A stretch of DNA of 64,000 bases. Source: Natrinema sp031626495. GTDB taxonomy: Archaea > Halobacteriota > Halobacteria > Halobacteriales > Natrialbaceae. A model generated the notes under the pieces. It had not been told where the DNA came from. It saw only the letters and a program-made list of their open reading frames with translations, and did no database searches. Location of the stretch: NCBI RefSeq assembly GCF_031626495.1, contig NZ_JAMQOJ010000010.1, positions 1 through 64,000 on the forward strand, in the 5' to 3' direction. Positions within the stretch are counted from its first letter, which is position 1. Every line of letters begins with the position of its first letter. Position numbers and translations under genes: made by a program. Shown here piece after piece: positions 34,108-41,753 of the stretch.

Positions 34108-35163
34108 CTACTGGCGTTCCGGAATCAAGTGGATCGCCTCTTGCGGAATTAGTACTTGGACCTCTGAGCCGTTTTCGAGCGCCAGCTGCTCGAACGTCGG
34201 CGGGCGAACGTTTGCTGTGAGTGTGAGCGCCCCCGCTTCAACCTCGATTTCAACCCGGTACTCACTTCCCTCGTTCAACCACCGAGCAATCGTGCCCGTG
34301 ACTGTGTTTGTCGCTCCGTCACCGTCGGCAAGAGTGGGCATTTCGACCTCTACCCGTGATGGATGAATACAAACCGTGACGGCCGATGCGGAGATATCTG
34401 GCGCAGTCGTCTGGAACTGAATATTCCCGACCTGAACTATCACTCCGTCTCCGCTTCGGTCCGTCACTGTCCCCTCAAAGAGATTCTCGTTCCCAGTAAA
34501 GCGAGCGACGAAACGATTTGTAGGCTGCGTGAGTACCGTCGACGGCGAGCCAATCTGTTCGAGGGTACCGTCTCGAACGATGGCGATTCGGTCACCGAGT
34601 GCCGTCGCCGTCCGCTGGTCGTGTGTGACATAAAGAACCGGAATCTCGATCGACTTGAACAGGCTGTGTAGTTCGTCCCGGAGCCTCTTCCGGATCGGTG
34701 CGTCGAGGCTCGACAGCGGTTCGTCGAGGAGAAGGACGTCCGGGTCGGTCGCTAGCGTTCGTGCGAGGGCGACCCGTTGTCGTTCCCCACCCGAGAGCTT
34801 CGGGGGCTTTCTATCAAGGACTTCCTCTAGTTCGAGTAGGATCGCGAGTTCGTCAGCGCGATCGCTGGCTGTAGCTGCGTATTCGATGTTTTCTCGGGCG
34901 GTCATGTGGGGGAAAAGCGCTCCCTCTTGGAACACCATCCCCACACGCCGGTCTTCGAGCGACAACCCGACCAGGTTTCGTCCATCGAGTCGAATTGATC
35001 CAGACTTCGGAGTAGCAATACCAGCGATCAGCGAGAGCAAGGTTGTTTTCCCACTGCCAGATGGCCCTAGAACGGCGAGCACTTCGTCCTCAACCGCCAA
35101 GTCAACGGGACCGAAGTCGAACTGGCCGTAGTCTTTGCGCAATCGAGAGATTTCAAGTGTCAT
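34108..35163 (-). CDS. tungstate/molybdate ABC transporter ATP-binding protein
   Basis: A 351-residue ABC ATPase. Walker A GPSGSGKTT (about 35), Q-loop VFQEGALFPHM, signature LSGGERQRVALAR, Walker B VLLLDEPLSSLD, and H-loop YVTHDQRTA. A C-terminal TOBE/MOP-like domain (about 230-350) would bind oxyanions or regulate. The start ATG 35163 overlaps the permease stop (ATGA), so it is coupled; the upstream ATG at 35167-35169 is an alternative. With the permease and binding protein it forms a wtp/mod-type uptake system. Confidence 0.9.
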   Translation of the reverse strand: MTLEISRLRKDYGQFDFGPVDLAVEDEVLAVLGPSGSGKTTLLSLIAGIATPKSGSIRLDGRNLVGLSLEDRRVGMVFQEGALFPHMTARENIEYAATASDRADELAILLELEEVLDRKPPKLSGGERQRVALARTLATDPDVLLLDEPLSSLDAPIRKRLRDELHSLFKSIEIPVLYVTHDQRTATALGDRIAIVRDGTLEQIGSPSTVLTQPTNRFVARFTGNENLFEGTVTDRSGDGVIVQVGNIQFQTTAPDISASAVTVCIHPSRVEVEMPTLADGDGATNTVTGTIARWLNEGSEYRVEIEVEAGALTLTANVRPPTFEQLALENGSEVQVLIPQEAIHLIPERQ

Positions 35164-35975
35164 TCCCATGGATTCGAGGCGATAGTATTGAGAATCAATA
35201 GTGCCGTGGCAGCGATTAGTACCAAAAGTATCGCTACCGGGTAGGCGTTATCCAGACCGAGTTCGATAAACGCCACCCAGATTTGGACCGGCATCGTCCG
35301 GGGATAGTACGCCATCATCATCGTCGCGCCGAACTCGCCGATTGCCCGTGCAAAGGCGAGCGTTACACCGGCAAGAATTCCTGGGCCGGCCAAGGGTAGC
35401 GTCACATGGCGAGCGGTCGTCAGTCGGCTTTTCCCCAACGAGCGAGAGGCATATTCGAGTGTTTGATCGACGCTTTCGAATGCCGCTTTTGCTGTCACGA
35501 CTACGAACGGCGACGCAACAAACGTCTGGGCGAGTATGACCCCAGCGAGCGATCGTGTGAGTGGAAACCCAGCCGTGATCGCGGCTTCCCCGAGAGGTGA
35601 TCCCGGCCCGAAGACGGTAAGCAAAACGATACCGCCGACTGTAGGGGGAAGTACCAACGGGAGGACCACGACTGCGAGGACGACCTTTGTCACAGCCCCG
35701 TCGGTGCGTGCGAGCCAGTATGCGAGTGGCAAACCGAACAGCGTGGCGACGGCTGTGCTAATCGATGCCGACAGAAGCGACGTTGTCGCCGAATCTACGA
35801 CGGTTGGATTGTTCATCCGAGCAAGGATCTCTCCAGCCGATACCGAGAGAAACAGCGACACCAATGGAACGATGTAGTACAGGAGTAGCACTCCCCCAAG
35901 AATGAGCGCAACGCTGAGCCAATCAAGCCCAAACGTATCCGTTGTAGATCGATTTGAGTGTGTGTCTGTTGTCAT
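35160..35975 (-). CDS. tungstate/molybdate ABC transporter permease
   Basis: A 271-residue ModB/WtpB-type permease with about six TM helices and the EAA-like motif EYASRSLGKSRLTTARHVTLPLAGPGILAGVTLAFARAIGEFGATMM, close to the classic permease sequence in molybdate and sulfate transporters. The ATG at 35975 directly abuts the stop of the binding-protein gene. Forms the channel for oxyanion uptake. Confidence 0.9.
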   Translation of the reverse strand: MTTDTHSNRSTTDTFGLDWLSVALILGGVLLLYYIVPLVSLFLSVSAGEILARMNNPTVVDSATTSLLSASISTAVATLFGLPLAYWLARTDGAVTKVVLAVVVLPLVLPPTVGGIVLLTVFGPGSPLGEAAITAGFPLTRSLAGVILAQTFVASPFVVVTAKAAFESVDQTLEYASRSLGKSRLTTARHVTLPLAGPGILAGVTLAFARAIGEFGATMMMAYYPRTMPVQIWVAFIELGLDNAYPVAILLVLIAATALLILNTIASNPWE

Positions 35976-36989
35976 TCAAATCAGGACAGTGATGTCTGAG
36001 ACTGTCGACGATAGCTCTTTGTCGGGTCCGCTGAGCTGGGATTGATTCTCGTTAGTTTGGTCAGTAGCCTGCCTGATGCGTTGGGGAACGTCGCCCGAAT
36101 AGGCAGGGAACTGTTCGCGCAGGAGAAATCCATGTTCTTCGAGATAGTTCCCTGTCGTAAGTGCGTCGAACACGGAAACTGCGGCGTCGCTCATGTGCCG
36201 AATGGTTGAGCCATAACTAATGAGCCCACCCTGGATTTCCTGGCCGCTCGGCAGTGTATACGAGGTCGTTGAGTACCAATCCTCGGCGTACTCTGGATTA
36301 CTCAGATTGATCTGATCCGGTAATTCGATGTATTCGTACTCGCGTTCGACGGCCATATTGCGGTAGGCGAAGGCGGCGTCGATAGAGCCGGTCTCGAACT
36401 GGCTGATTAACGACGTTTCGGGATAGATCTGATCTTGCTGGAGGATCCCCTCTCTGAGATCCGTTGCCTCGTTATAGTACCGTGAGGCGAGGTCGAGCAT
36501 GAAGAGGGTCCGATAACCAAGTGGGTCTTGATCAGGGTCGGTACGGCCGATATTCACGTTCCCGTTGACCATCGGTTCGTACCAGCTTTCGGTTCCGGCC
36601 TCGGCCAGGCGTGCCCCACCATCTGTATCTGGATTATACGCGATGACGACTGAGTTGCTGGTAAACACGGAATGCCACGACGGTGAGAGTGGTTCTGCAA
36701 AGAGCGCCACGTCGGCGACGGAGACGATATCCGGATCGCGTTGTCCTTCGTCGATCATTCGAGCCACCGTCGCAGAACCATGGGCCTCGACTTCTACTGG
36801 GATGTCCACAGCAGGCTTGAGCCCGTTAGCTAGTGCGTTCTGGAGACTTCCAGCTGCGAGGATGGTGACCGGCGTTGATGGGCTCCGATCTCGACTACCC
36901 GCACCTGTACAGCCCGAAAAACCAGCGACAGCCGCAGTCCCGGCAGTAAAAAGAACTCGCCGTCGCGTAGTCAGAGATCCATCATTCAT
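35976..36989 (-). CDS. tungstate/molybdate-binding lipoprotein
   Basis: A 337-residue substrate-binding protein with a twin-arginine signal and lipobox (TTRRRVLFTAGTAAVAGFSGCTG), as usual for haloarchaeal lipoproteins. The mature part (TILAAGSLQNALANGLKPAV) resembles WtpA/ModA, which bind tungstate or molybdate. It is the first gene of the three-gene operon and is divergent from a Tfx regulator with an 8-bp inverted repeat between. The choice between tungstate and molybdate is not possible from sequence alone. Confidence 0.85.
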   Translation of the reverse strand: MNDGSLTTRRRVLFTAGTAAVAGFSGCTGAGSRDRSPSTPVTILAAGSLQNALANGLKPAVDIPVEVEAHGSATVARMIDEGQRDPDIVSVADVALFAEPLSPSWHSVFTSNSVVIAYNPDTDGGARLAEAGTESWYEPMVNGNVNIGRTDPDQDPLGYRTLFMLDLASRYYNEATDLREGILQQDQIYPETSLISQFETGSIDAAFAYRNMAVEREYEYIELPDQINLSNPEYAEDWYSTTSYTLPSGQEIQGGLISYGSTIRHMSDAAVSVFDALTTGNYLEEHGFLLREQFPAYSGDVPQRIRQATDQTNENQSQLSGPDKELSSTVSDITVLI

Positions 36990-37008
36990 CCATACGAGAT
37001 AGAGAATA

Positions 37009-37034
37009 GTTTGAGAGAAAAGCCTATCTCAAAC
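37009..37034. promoter_or_regulatory. inverted repeat between the ABC operon and tfx-like gene
   Basis: GTTTGAGA (37009-37016), 10-bp spacer, TCTCAAAC (37027-37034), perfect. Located in the 63-bp divergent gap; likely operator for the Tfx-type regulator. Confidence 0.65.
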
Positions 37035-37052
37035 ACATCTGTTTGACTCTGT

Positions 37053-37478
37053 ATGAGCTCTACTGCATCAACGACATTGACCGACCGGCAGGTGGAGGTA
37101 CTTGAGCTCCGGGAGCAGGGTCATACGCAACAAGAAGTGGCGGACCAATTGGGGACGACCGATTCGAATATCAGTGCTATCGAACGAGCGGCAGAACAGA
37201 ACATCGAGAAGGCCCGTCGGACATTGGAACTCGTCCGGACGATCCGGTCGCCGATCCAGTTTTCCGTCTCTCCAGGGACGAGTTTTGATGATTTAGTTGC
37301 CAGCGTCTATTCACACGCAGACGAAGCTGGTATCAAAATTGCATACTGTCGTCCGGAACTCTATACACACCTCTATGGGGTCCTCAAAGAGTGTACGAAC
37401 CAGAATGAACTGAAGACGACCATCGATGTCGGAATTACCAATCAAGGCGAGGTGAGAGTCTTCACTGAGGACTTCTGA
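37053..37478 (+). CDS. Tfx-family transcription regulator
   Basis: A 141-residue protein with an N-terminal HTH (LTDRQVEVLELREQGHTQQEVADQLGTTDSNISAIERAAEQNIEKARRTL) typical of Tfx, known from methanogens as a molybdate-linked regulator of formylmethanofuran dehydrogenase genes. The C-terminal part (ASVYSHADEAGIKIAYCRPELYTHLYGVLKEC) may bind a ligand. Divergent from the tungstate/molybdate operon, which it probably controls. Start ATG 37053. Confidence 0.82.
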   Translation: MSSTASTTLTDRQVEVLELREQGHTQQEVADQLGTTDSNISAIERAAEQNIEKARRTLELVRTIRSPIQFSVSPGTSFDDLVASVYSHADEAGIKIAYCRPELYTHLYGVLKECTNQNELKTTIDVGITNQGEVRVFTEDF

Positions 37479-37652
37479 GCGGGGTTTGGCCGTTGAATAT
37501 TGTCGAACTGTCTTCCGCCAAAACCAGAACACTGGTAGAACAATTCTGCTAAGAGCGCAGAATGCAGATATCCCGTCCCGTACGAACCAGAACTACCGCT
37601 CTCATTAAGGGCGCCGAGGCCAACGAATTAGGCCCATATAATCGATCCCTTC

Positions 37653-37754
37653 TCAACAATACTGCTGCCCCATCTCGCGCCCGATTTTCTCGAGCGCCTC
37701 GACACCACGTTCGAGGAGCTGGTGGGTGGCTCGCGCCAGTCGAAGCGTCTCCAT
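37653..37754 (-). CDS. 33-aa peptide coupled to DUF6166-type gene
   Basis: A short frame METLRLARATHQLLERGVE... starting at ATG 37754, overlapping the stop of the upstream gene (TGATG), and ending at TGA 37653. The helical, charged sequence and the overlap suggest a real coupled small gene. No function known. Confidence 0.45.
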   Translation of the reverse strand: METLRLARATHQLLERGVEALEKIGREMGQQYC

Positions 37755-38371
37755 CAGCACTCCCCCTCCGGCGGCTCGATGAGGTCGTTGCTCTCGTCGG
37801 CGAGGTCGCGGATAGCCTGTTCAACGTCGGCATCGACCGGAATCGTCCGAATAGCCAACGGCGCTGGATAGGCGCGGTCTCCCTGACTGCACAGAATGAC
37901 GAGGCACTCGTCGGTTCCCTCCCCGAGCACGATGTAGTGGTCGCGATCAGCGCGCTGGAAGACCCGCCGGTCGGGACGGGAGACGGTTCGCCAGTTCTCG
38001 GGAAGTGTTGGCGACGGACGTCCGCCGTCGGGAAGCGCGACGACGTCGTCGGTAAGGGTCGCCATCGCGGCGTCGATCTCCTCGCCGGGGAGGTGCCAGC
38101 ACGCCGCAGCACCGTCGCACTCCAGCTGCGAAACCACCTGATTCCGGAACGCGATGTAGTGTTGACGGGCGACCTGCTCATCGTCGTAGTAGTCGAGAAG
38201 GAGCGCGCACGCAAGCTGGGCGGGCCCGCTGCCCCGGTACCCGACCTCGAAGCCACTCGGACTGTGGTTGACGAGATCGAGACTGCGGTCGGGCGTGAGT
38301 TCTGTGTCCTCGGGACGGCGAGTGATAACGAGCTCTCCTCGTCGACGTCGGCCGACGTATGCCGTCGTCAT
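37754..38371 (-). CDS. DUF6166-type conserved protein
   Basis: A 205-residue protein. The N-terminal AYVGRRRRGELVITRR...LTPDRSLDLVNHSPSGFEVGYRGSGPAQLACALLLDYYDD matches the DUF6166 pattern found on haloarchaeal plasmids; the segment HSPSGFEWGYxGSGPAQLA is its hallmark. The rest (about 75-205) is less conserved. Start overlaps the stop of the HNH gene (ATGA at 38368-38371). A truncated second copy is at 39535-39744. Function unknown. Confidence 0.65.
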   Translation of the reverse strand: MTTAYVGRRRRGELVITRRPEDTELTPDRSLDLVNHSPSGFEVGYRGSGPAQLACALLLDYYDDEQVARQHYIAFRNQVVSQLECDGAAACWHLPGEEIDAAMATLTDDVVALPDGGRPSPTLPENWRTVSRPDRRVFQRADRDHYIVLGEGTDECLVILCSQGDRAYPAPLAIRTIPVDADVEQAIRDLADESNDLIEPPEGEC

Positions 38372-38853
38372 TTGAATCGCCCCCGTTCGTCCCGCTCGCG
38401 ATCAGAGACATCCCACTCGTGGTCGGTAGGCTTAATCTCGGACCCGAAGCCGTGTCGTTCGGCGTGTTCGGCGCGACTGAGGAGTTCGAGATTCTCCGGC
38501 CTATTGTCGAACCGAATGCCGTTTTTATGATGAACGTGCTTGTCCGCGACGGCGTCGAACCCGCGCTCTGCTACCATTACGAGTCGGTGGATACCGACGG
38601 AGTCCGTCGTCCCACGATAGTTCGAGGCGCAGATGACGTAGCCACGGTCGGTGAACACGGCGGGATGCCGTCGCCGGTTCGGGGCCGCTTCTCGTGCGTC
38701 TCGACGTGGGATGTCGAATCGCTGCATCCACTTCGAGACCGTCTGTTGTGTACAGTCCAGTTTGTCCGCGATCTCGACCGTGCTCAACTCCTGTTCCCAG
38801 TAGAGTTCGTAGAGGAGCGATTCGTCTCGCCAGGGGTACTCTGAATCGGTCAT
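38368..38853 (-). CDS. HTH-HNH endonuclease
   Basis: A 161-residue protein: an N-terminal HTH (LSTVEIADKLDCTQQTVSKWMQRFDIPRR) and an HNH domain (GYVICASNYRG...HRLVMVAERGFDAVADKHVHHKNGIRFDNRPENLELLSRAEH). The HHKNG and N..N pattern is complete. These are homing or phage-type nucleases. It begins at ATG 38853, 24 bp after hairpin leader 7, and overlaps the next gene (ATGA). That it shares the backbone leader suggests it is long-established here. Confidence 0.85.
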   Translation of the reverse strand: MTDSEYPWRDESLLYELYWEQELSTVEIADKLDCTQQTVSKWMQRFDIPRRDAREAAPNRRRHPAVFTDRGYVICASNYRGTTDSVGIHRLVMVAERGFDAVADKHVHHKNGIRFDNRPENLELLSRAEHAERHGFGSEIKPTDHEWDVSDRERDERGRFK

Positions 38854-38876
38854 GGATCAATGACGGGGAGTGAATT

Positions 38877-38898
38877 CCCCCGCACCCCTCTCGGGGGC
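38877..38898 (-). promoter_or_regulatory. hairpin leader 7
   Basis: Stem CCCCC/GGGGG, loop GAGAGGGGTGC, after GTGTTTATTG. Precedes ATG 38853. Confidence 0.6.
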
Positions 38899-38980
38899 AA
38901 TAAACACTACCAACCGGAATCGTACTTGAATTTCAGACCGGGTTCGTCACCGACCTGGGCAGGTCTGTAGACCGCGTGTG

Positions 38981-39244
38981 TTACGGTGGGAGGTGACGGT
39001 CGTAGATATTCCGGCGATGCCCGACCGCCTCAACGATCAGGACATCCTCATCCCGGTCCCACGTGATGATCGCACGGTAGTCGCCAGCACGAAGCTTGTA
39101 GTATGGATACCCGGTGAGCTTTTCGAGACGATGAGAGGTCCAGTCTTTCGCCTCGTCGAGTTTCTTCACCAACCGCTCTTGGGCTTCCGATTCGAGTCCC
39201 TCCAGCAAATCAAGTGCTTTCGGTGTCCACTCGACCTCAGTCAT
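38981..39244 (-). CDS. RelE/ParE-family toxin
   Basis: An 87-residue RelE/ParE-fold toxin (MTEVEWTPKALDLLEGLESEAQERLVKKLDEAKDWTSHRLEKLTGYPYYKLRAGDYRAIITWDRDEDVLIVEAVGHRRNIYDR). The L.G.p.yKLR.GdYR.i..wd pattern is that of mRNA-cleaving or gyrase-inhibiting toxins. It overlaps the antitoxin gene upstream. The pair with the RHH gene forms a toxin-antitoxin operon inserted in the decayed DUF6166 copy. Confidence 0.88.
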   Translation of the reverse strand: MTEVEWTPKALDLLEGLESEAQERLVKKLDEAKDWTSHRLEKLTGYPYYKLRAGDYRAIITWDRDEDVLIVEAVGHRRNIYDRHLPP

Positions 39245-39515
39245 CGATGCCCAGCCGCTCCTTCACGTCGTCCTGCGACACCGTCTCACCCTGCTCCCGC
39301 TGCTTGCGGCTCTCGGCCAGATGTTCCAGCGCTTCCTCGGACAGCTGCGTTGGCGGGTTGACAGCGTCTCGAAGCGCGTCGCGGATGAACTCGGATTTGT
39401 TCGCGTAGCCACGCTCCTCCCAGACGTCGTCGACCTGAGCCAGCAGCGACTGTGGCACCCGGACGTTGATCTTCTCCATTTCACCGTCGCCGCCGGCGTC
39501 GCTGTCAGTGCTCAT
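39237..39515 (-). CDS. ribbon-helix-helix antitoxin
   Basis: A 92-residue protein with an RHH DNA-binding domain (EKINVRVPQSLLAQVDDVWEERGYANKSEFIRDALRDAV) and an acidic C-terminus that binds the toxin. It overlaps the RelE-like gene by 8 bp. A perfect inverted repeat GTGATAC-N4-GTATCAC is 6 bp upstream and probably is its operator. Confidence 0.88.
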   Translation of the reverse strand: MSTDSDAGGDGEMEKINVRVPQSLLAQVDDVWEERGYANKSEFIRDALRDAVNPPTQLSEEALEHLAESRKQREQGETVSQDDVKERLGIDD

Positions 39516-39520
39516 ATGCT

Positions 39521-39538
39521 GTGATACGCCTGTATCAC
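39521..39538. promoter_or_regulatory. toxin-antitoxin operator palindrome
   Basis: GTGATAC (39521-39527), GCCT, GTATCAC (39532-39538) upstream of the RHH antitoxin start. Confidence 0.6.
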
Positions 39539-39744
39539 GTAAGTAGCTTCGGTTGAATTTGCGGACTGTGGTTGACGAGGTCCAGACTGCGCTCGAGGGA
39601 GAGTCGCCGATGCTCCGAGAGGTTCAGCACGACGGCTTGGCCGTCGACGCGGAAGCCGACGTACTCGACTGCGTCTCGGTGGGACTGATCAGGCGATGCG
39701 ACTGGAACCGATTCCGAACTTGCTACAGGTACATTCCCGTTCAT
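39535..39744 (-). pseudogene. truncated second DUF6166 copy
   Basis: A 69-residue frame: YVGFRVDGQAVVLNLSEHRRLSLERSLDLVNHSP matches the intact copy at 37754-38371, then runs off as QIQPKLLT. The break is just at the toxin-antitoxin operon. At the DNA level GGACTGTGGTTGACGAG is shared (38261-38277 and 39560-39576). It has its own hairpin leader (39769). So it is a broken duplicate. Confidence 0.65.
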
Positions 39745-39768
39745 TCGTTGCTCGCGGGCGGTTCGGTG

Positions 39769-39792
39769 ACCCCCGCACCCCTTTCAGGGGTT
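39769..39792 (-). promoter_or_regulatory. hairpin leader 8 (on truncated copy)
   Basis: Stem ACCCC/GGGGT, loop TGAAAGGGGTGC, after GTTTGTGG. Precedes ATG 39744. Confidence 0.55.
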
Positions 39793-39862
39793 CCACAAAC
39801 AGGACGGCGTAGCGTTCGGCAACGTATTTGGCAGTTGCAACGTACTGTCCACATAATTGAGG

Positions 39863-41227
39863 ATGGCTGTACTGGACGATCTCTCGGGGTTCGAGTTCGA
39901 GGACGTGATGGAGGACGTGTTCCGCAACCTCGGCTACGAGAACGTCCGTCAGGCCGACCGAACCGCCGACGAGGGTCGCGACGTCATCATGGAGGAGGTC
40001 GTCGACGGCACCCGGCGCGCGATCATCGTGGAGTGCAAGCACACGGGGACGGTCGGACGGCCGGTGGTCCAGAAGCTCCACTCCGCCATCGCGACGTTCG
40101 ACTTCGACGGCCCGAAACGCGGGATGGTCGTCACGACCGGCCGGTTCACGAACCCTGCTCAGGAGTACGCAAATCGACTCCAGCAGAACGACGACCCACA
40201 CCCAATCGAGTTGCTCGACGGCGAGGACCTCCGGGAGATCGCCGACGAGATCGGCCTCGACCTCTACAACGGTCGCATCGAGATCCTCTGCGACGAGACG
40301 CTACGCCCGTACGACCCGGCCGCCGAGGTCGACACCCCCGTCGCGGAGGCGTTCCGCGACATCGAGAACATCGAGGCTGCCGACCTCCCAGAACCACACT
40401 CATCGGTGACGTTCCGCCCGGTGGTCGCGGTCACCGCGGACACGAACGCCGTCTTCGAGACATCGGTGGGCGTTATCCACCGGATCAACGACCGGACGCG
40501 ATTCGTTGCCCACGCCGAACGCGGGCAGCCACAGGTCGTCGACGAGGACGTCGCGACGCTGGTCACAGAGAACCTCCACGCGACGGTCGACCTCGACGCC
40601 GAGCAGTTCGGAGAGGTATTCGACGACGTCGAGGAGCGGCGGTTCGGCCAGACTCAGACGGAGTACAAGGAGTGGGCTGTCGAGCGACTCCAGCAGCACC
40701 ACACGACGACGGTGACCTACACCGGCGACAACAACGTCACATACAACAAGACCTGCGAGCCGAACCGCTCGGACATCTCCGTCCAGTCGATCGAGACAGT
40801 GTACCTCCCCGAGGTTCGACAGACGACCGAGCTCCAGGAATACACCTACCCCTACGAGTACTACGCGGCAGGACCGTCAAGGGTGACTGCCGAGGACGGC
40901 ATCCATCGGTGCGTCCACTGTGACACGAGCGGCGTCGATGAGACGTACACCTACTGTCCGAACTGCGGGGCCATCGCCTGTACCAGCCACACGAAAACGG
41001 AGCGGCTGGAAGGCGAGCCGGTCTGTACGGGCTGTGCGGTGACGGAACGGTTTGCGCTGAAGACGAAGTACTTCTACGATGACCAGAACCTCGAGGCGTT
41101 CCGTGAGGAGTACGCCGAGATGCCGCTCCATGAGAAGGCGATGGAGAACAAGTGGCTGGCCGGGGGGAGCGTGGTCGCGACGCTGCTGCTCGTCGTCGGA
41201 CTGCTCGTCATCGGCGGTATCATTTAG
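39863..41227 (+). CDS. Mrr-like restriction endonuclease with zinc ribbon and C-terminal TM helix
   Basis: A 454-residue protein. The N-terminal domain has Mrr features: FEDVMEDVFRNLGYENVRQADRT, DEGRDVIMEEV, then RRAIIVECKHTGTVGRPVVQKLHSAI (D...ECK nuclease core). A zinc ribbon follows near residue 350 (HRCVHCDTSG...YCPNCGAIACTSH...CTGCAV), and the protein ends with a TM helix (LAGGSVVATLLLVVGLLVIGGII). Mrr enzymes restrict methylated DNA, but the membrane anchor is unusual and suggests action at the envelope, for example on incoming DNA. ATG 39863 chosen over TTG 39857. Confidence 0.82.
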   Translation: MAVLDDLSGFEFEDVMEDVFRNLGYENVRQADRTADEGRDVIMEEVVDGTRRAIIVECKHTGTVGRPVVQKLHSAIATFDFDGPKRGMVVTTGRFTNPAQEYANRLQQNDDPHPIELLDGEDLREIADEIGLDLYNGRIEILCDETLRPYDPAAEVDTPVAEAFRDIENIEAADLPEPHSSVTFRPVVAVTADTNAVFETSVGVIHRINDRTRFVAHAERGQPQVVDEDVATLVTENLHATVDLDAEQFGEVFDDVEERRFGQTQTEYKEWAVERLQQHHTTTVTYTGDNNVTYNKTCEPNRSDISVQSIETVYLPEVRQTTELQEYTYPYEYYAAGPSRVTAEDGIHRCVHCDTSGVDETYTYCPNCGAIACTSHTKTERLEGEPVCTGCAVTERFALKTKYFYDDQNLEAFREEYAEMPLHEKAMENKWLAGGSVVATLLLVVGLLVIGGII

Positions 41228-41240
41228 ACCGGTCACATTC

Positions 41241-41737
41241 TCACGTCGGTTCAGTAGCTAACTCTTCGAGTGCGTGCTTCAACAGGCCATGGAACTGCCA
41301 GCTGGCCCGCTCGAAGGCCTCGTCGGTTGGGCCGTCCAGCGGGGGAACGCGGAGTGACCACTCACCTTTACGGTCCACTCGGCGGGCTCCTCGAACGGGT
41401 TCCGTGACGGGCGTTCGACAACGTAGAGGTACTCCTCGTCGCCATAGATGCCGTTGGCCGGATTCTCGACGCCGTGGCCCAACAGGAACAGCGGTTGGTC
41501 GAGGTGTTCCATATTGGTCGGCTCGAGAAGATCCGCTGGCCGCGCTTCGTCGATCGTTCGGTCTGGGTCACCATCCAGATATAGGTCGATCGTCGAGAGT
41601 TTGTCGAGGAACATGAACGTCGCTGCCGTATATACTGGACCACGTTCGGTGCTAGTCGCATCGAGAGGATCCTTCAGCTGCGCGAGATCGCGAAGAACGC
41701 TCTCTGGGGAGCCGACTGAAGGATGAGACCGAAACAC
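41241..41737 (-). pseudogene. frameshifted gene of unknown function
   Basis: A frame from GTG 41737 runs to 41279 and ends with non-family-like residues (VKVSGHSAFPRWTAQPTRPSS). After TVK, another frame continues with KGEWSLRVPPLDGPTDEAF and ...FHGLLKHALEELATEPT and stops at 41241, a natural acidic haloarchaeal end. A 1-base loss in the GTAAAGG stretch near 41367 would explain this. The 5' end is next to the helicase stop and might be truncated too. No family recognised. Confidence 0.55.
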
Positions 41738-41753
41738 CGTGTTTGGTCCAAGT

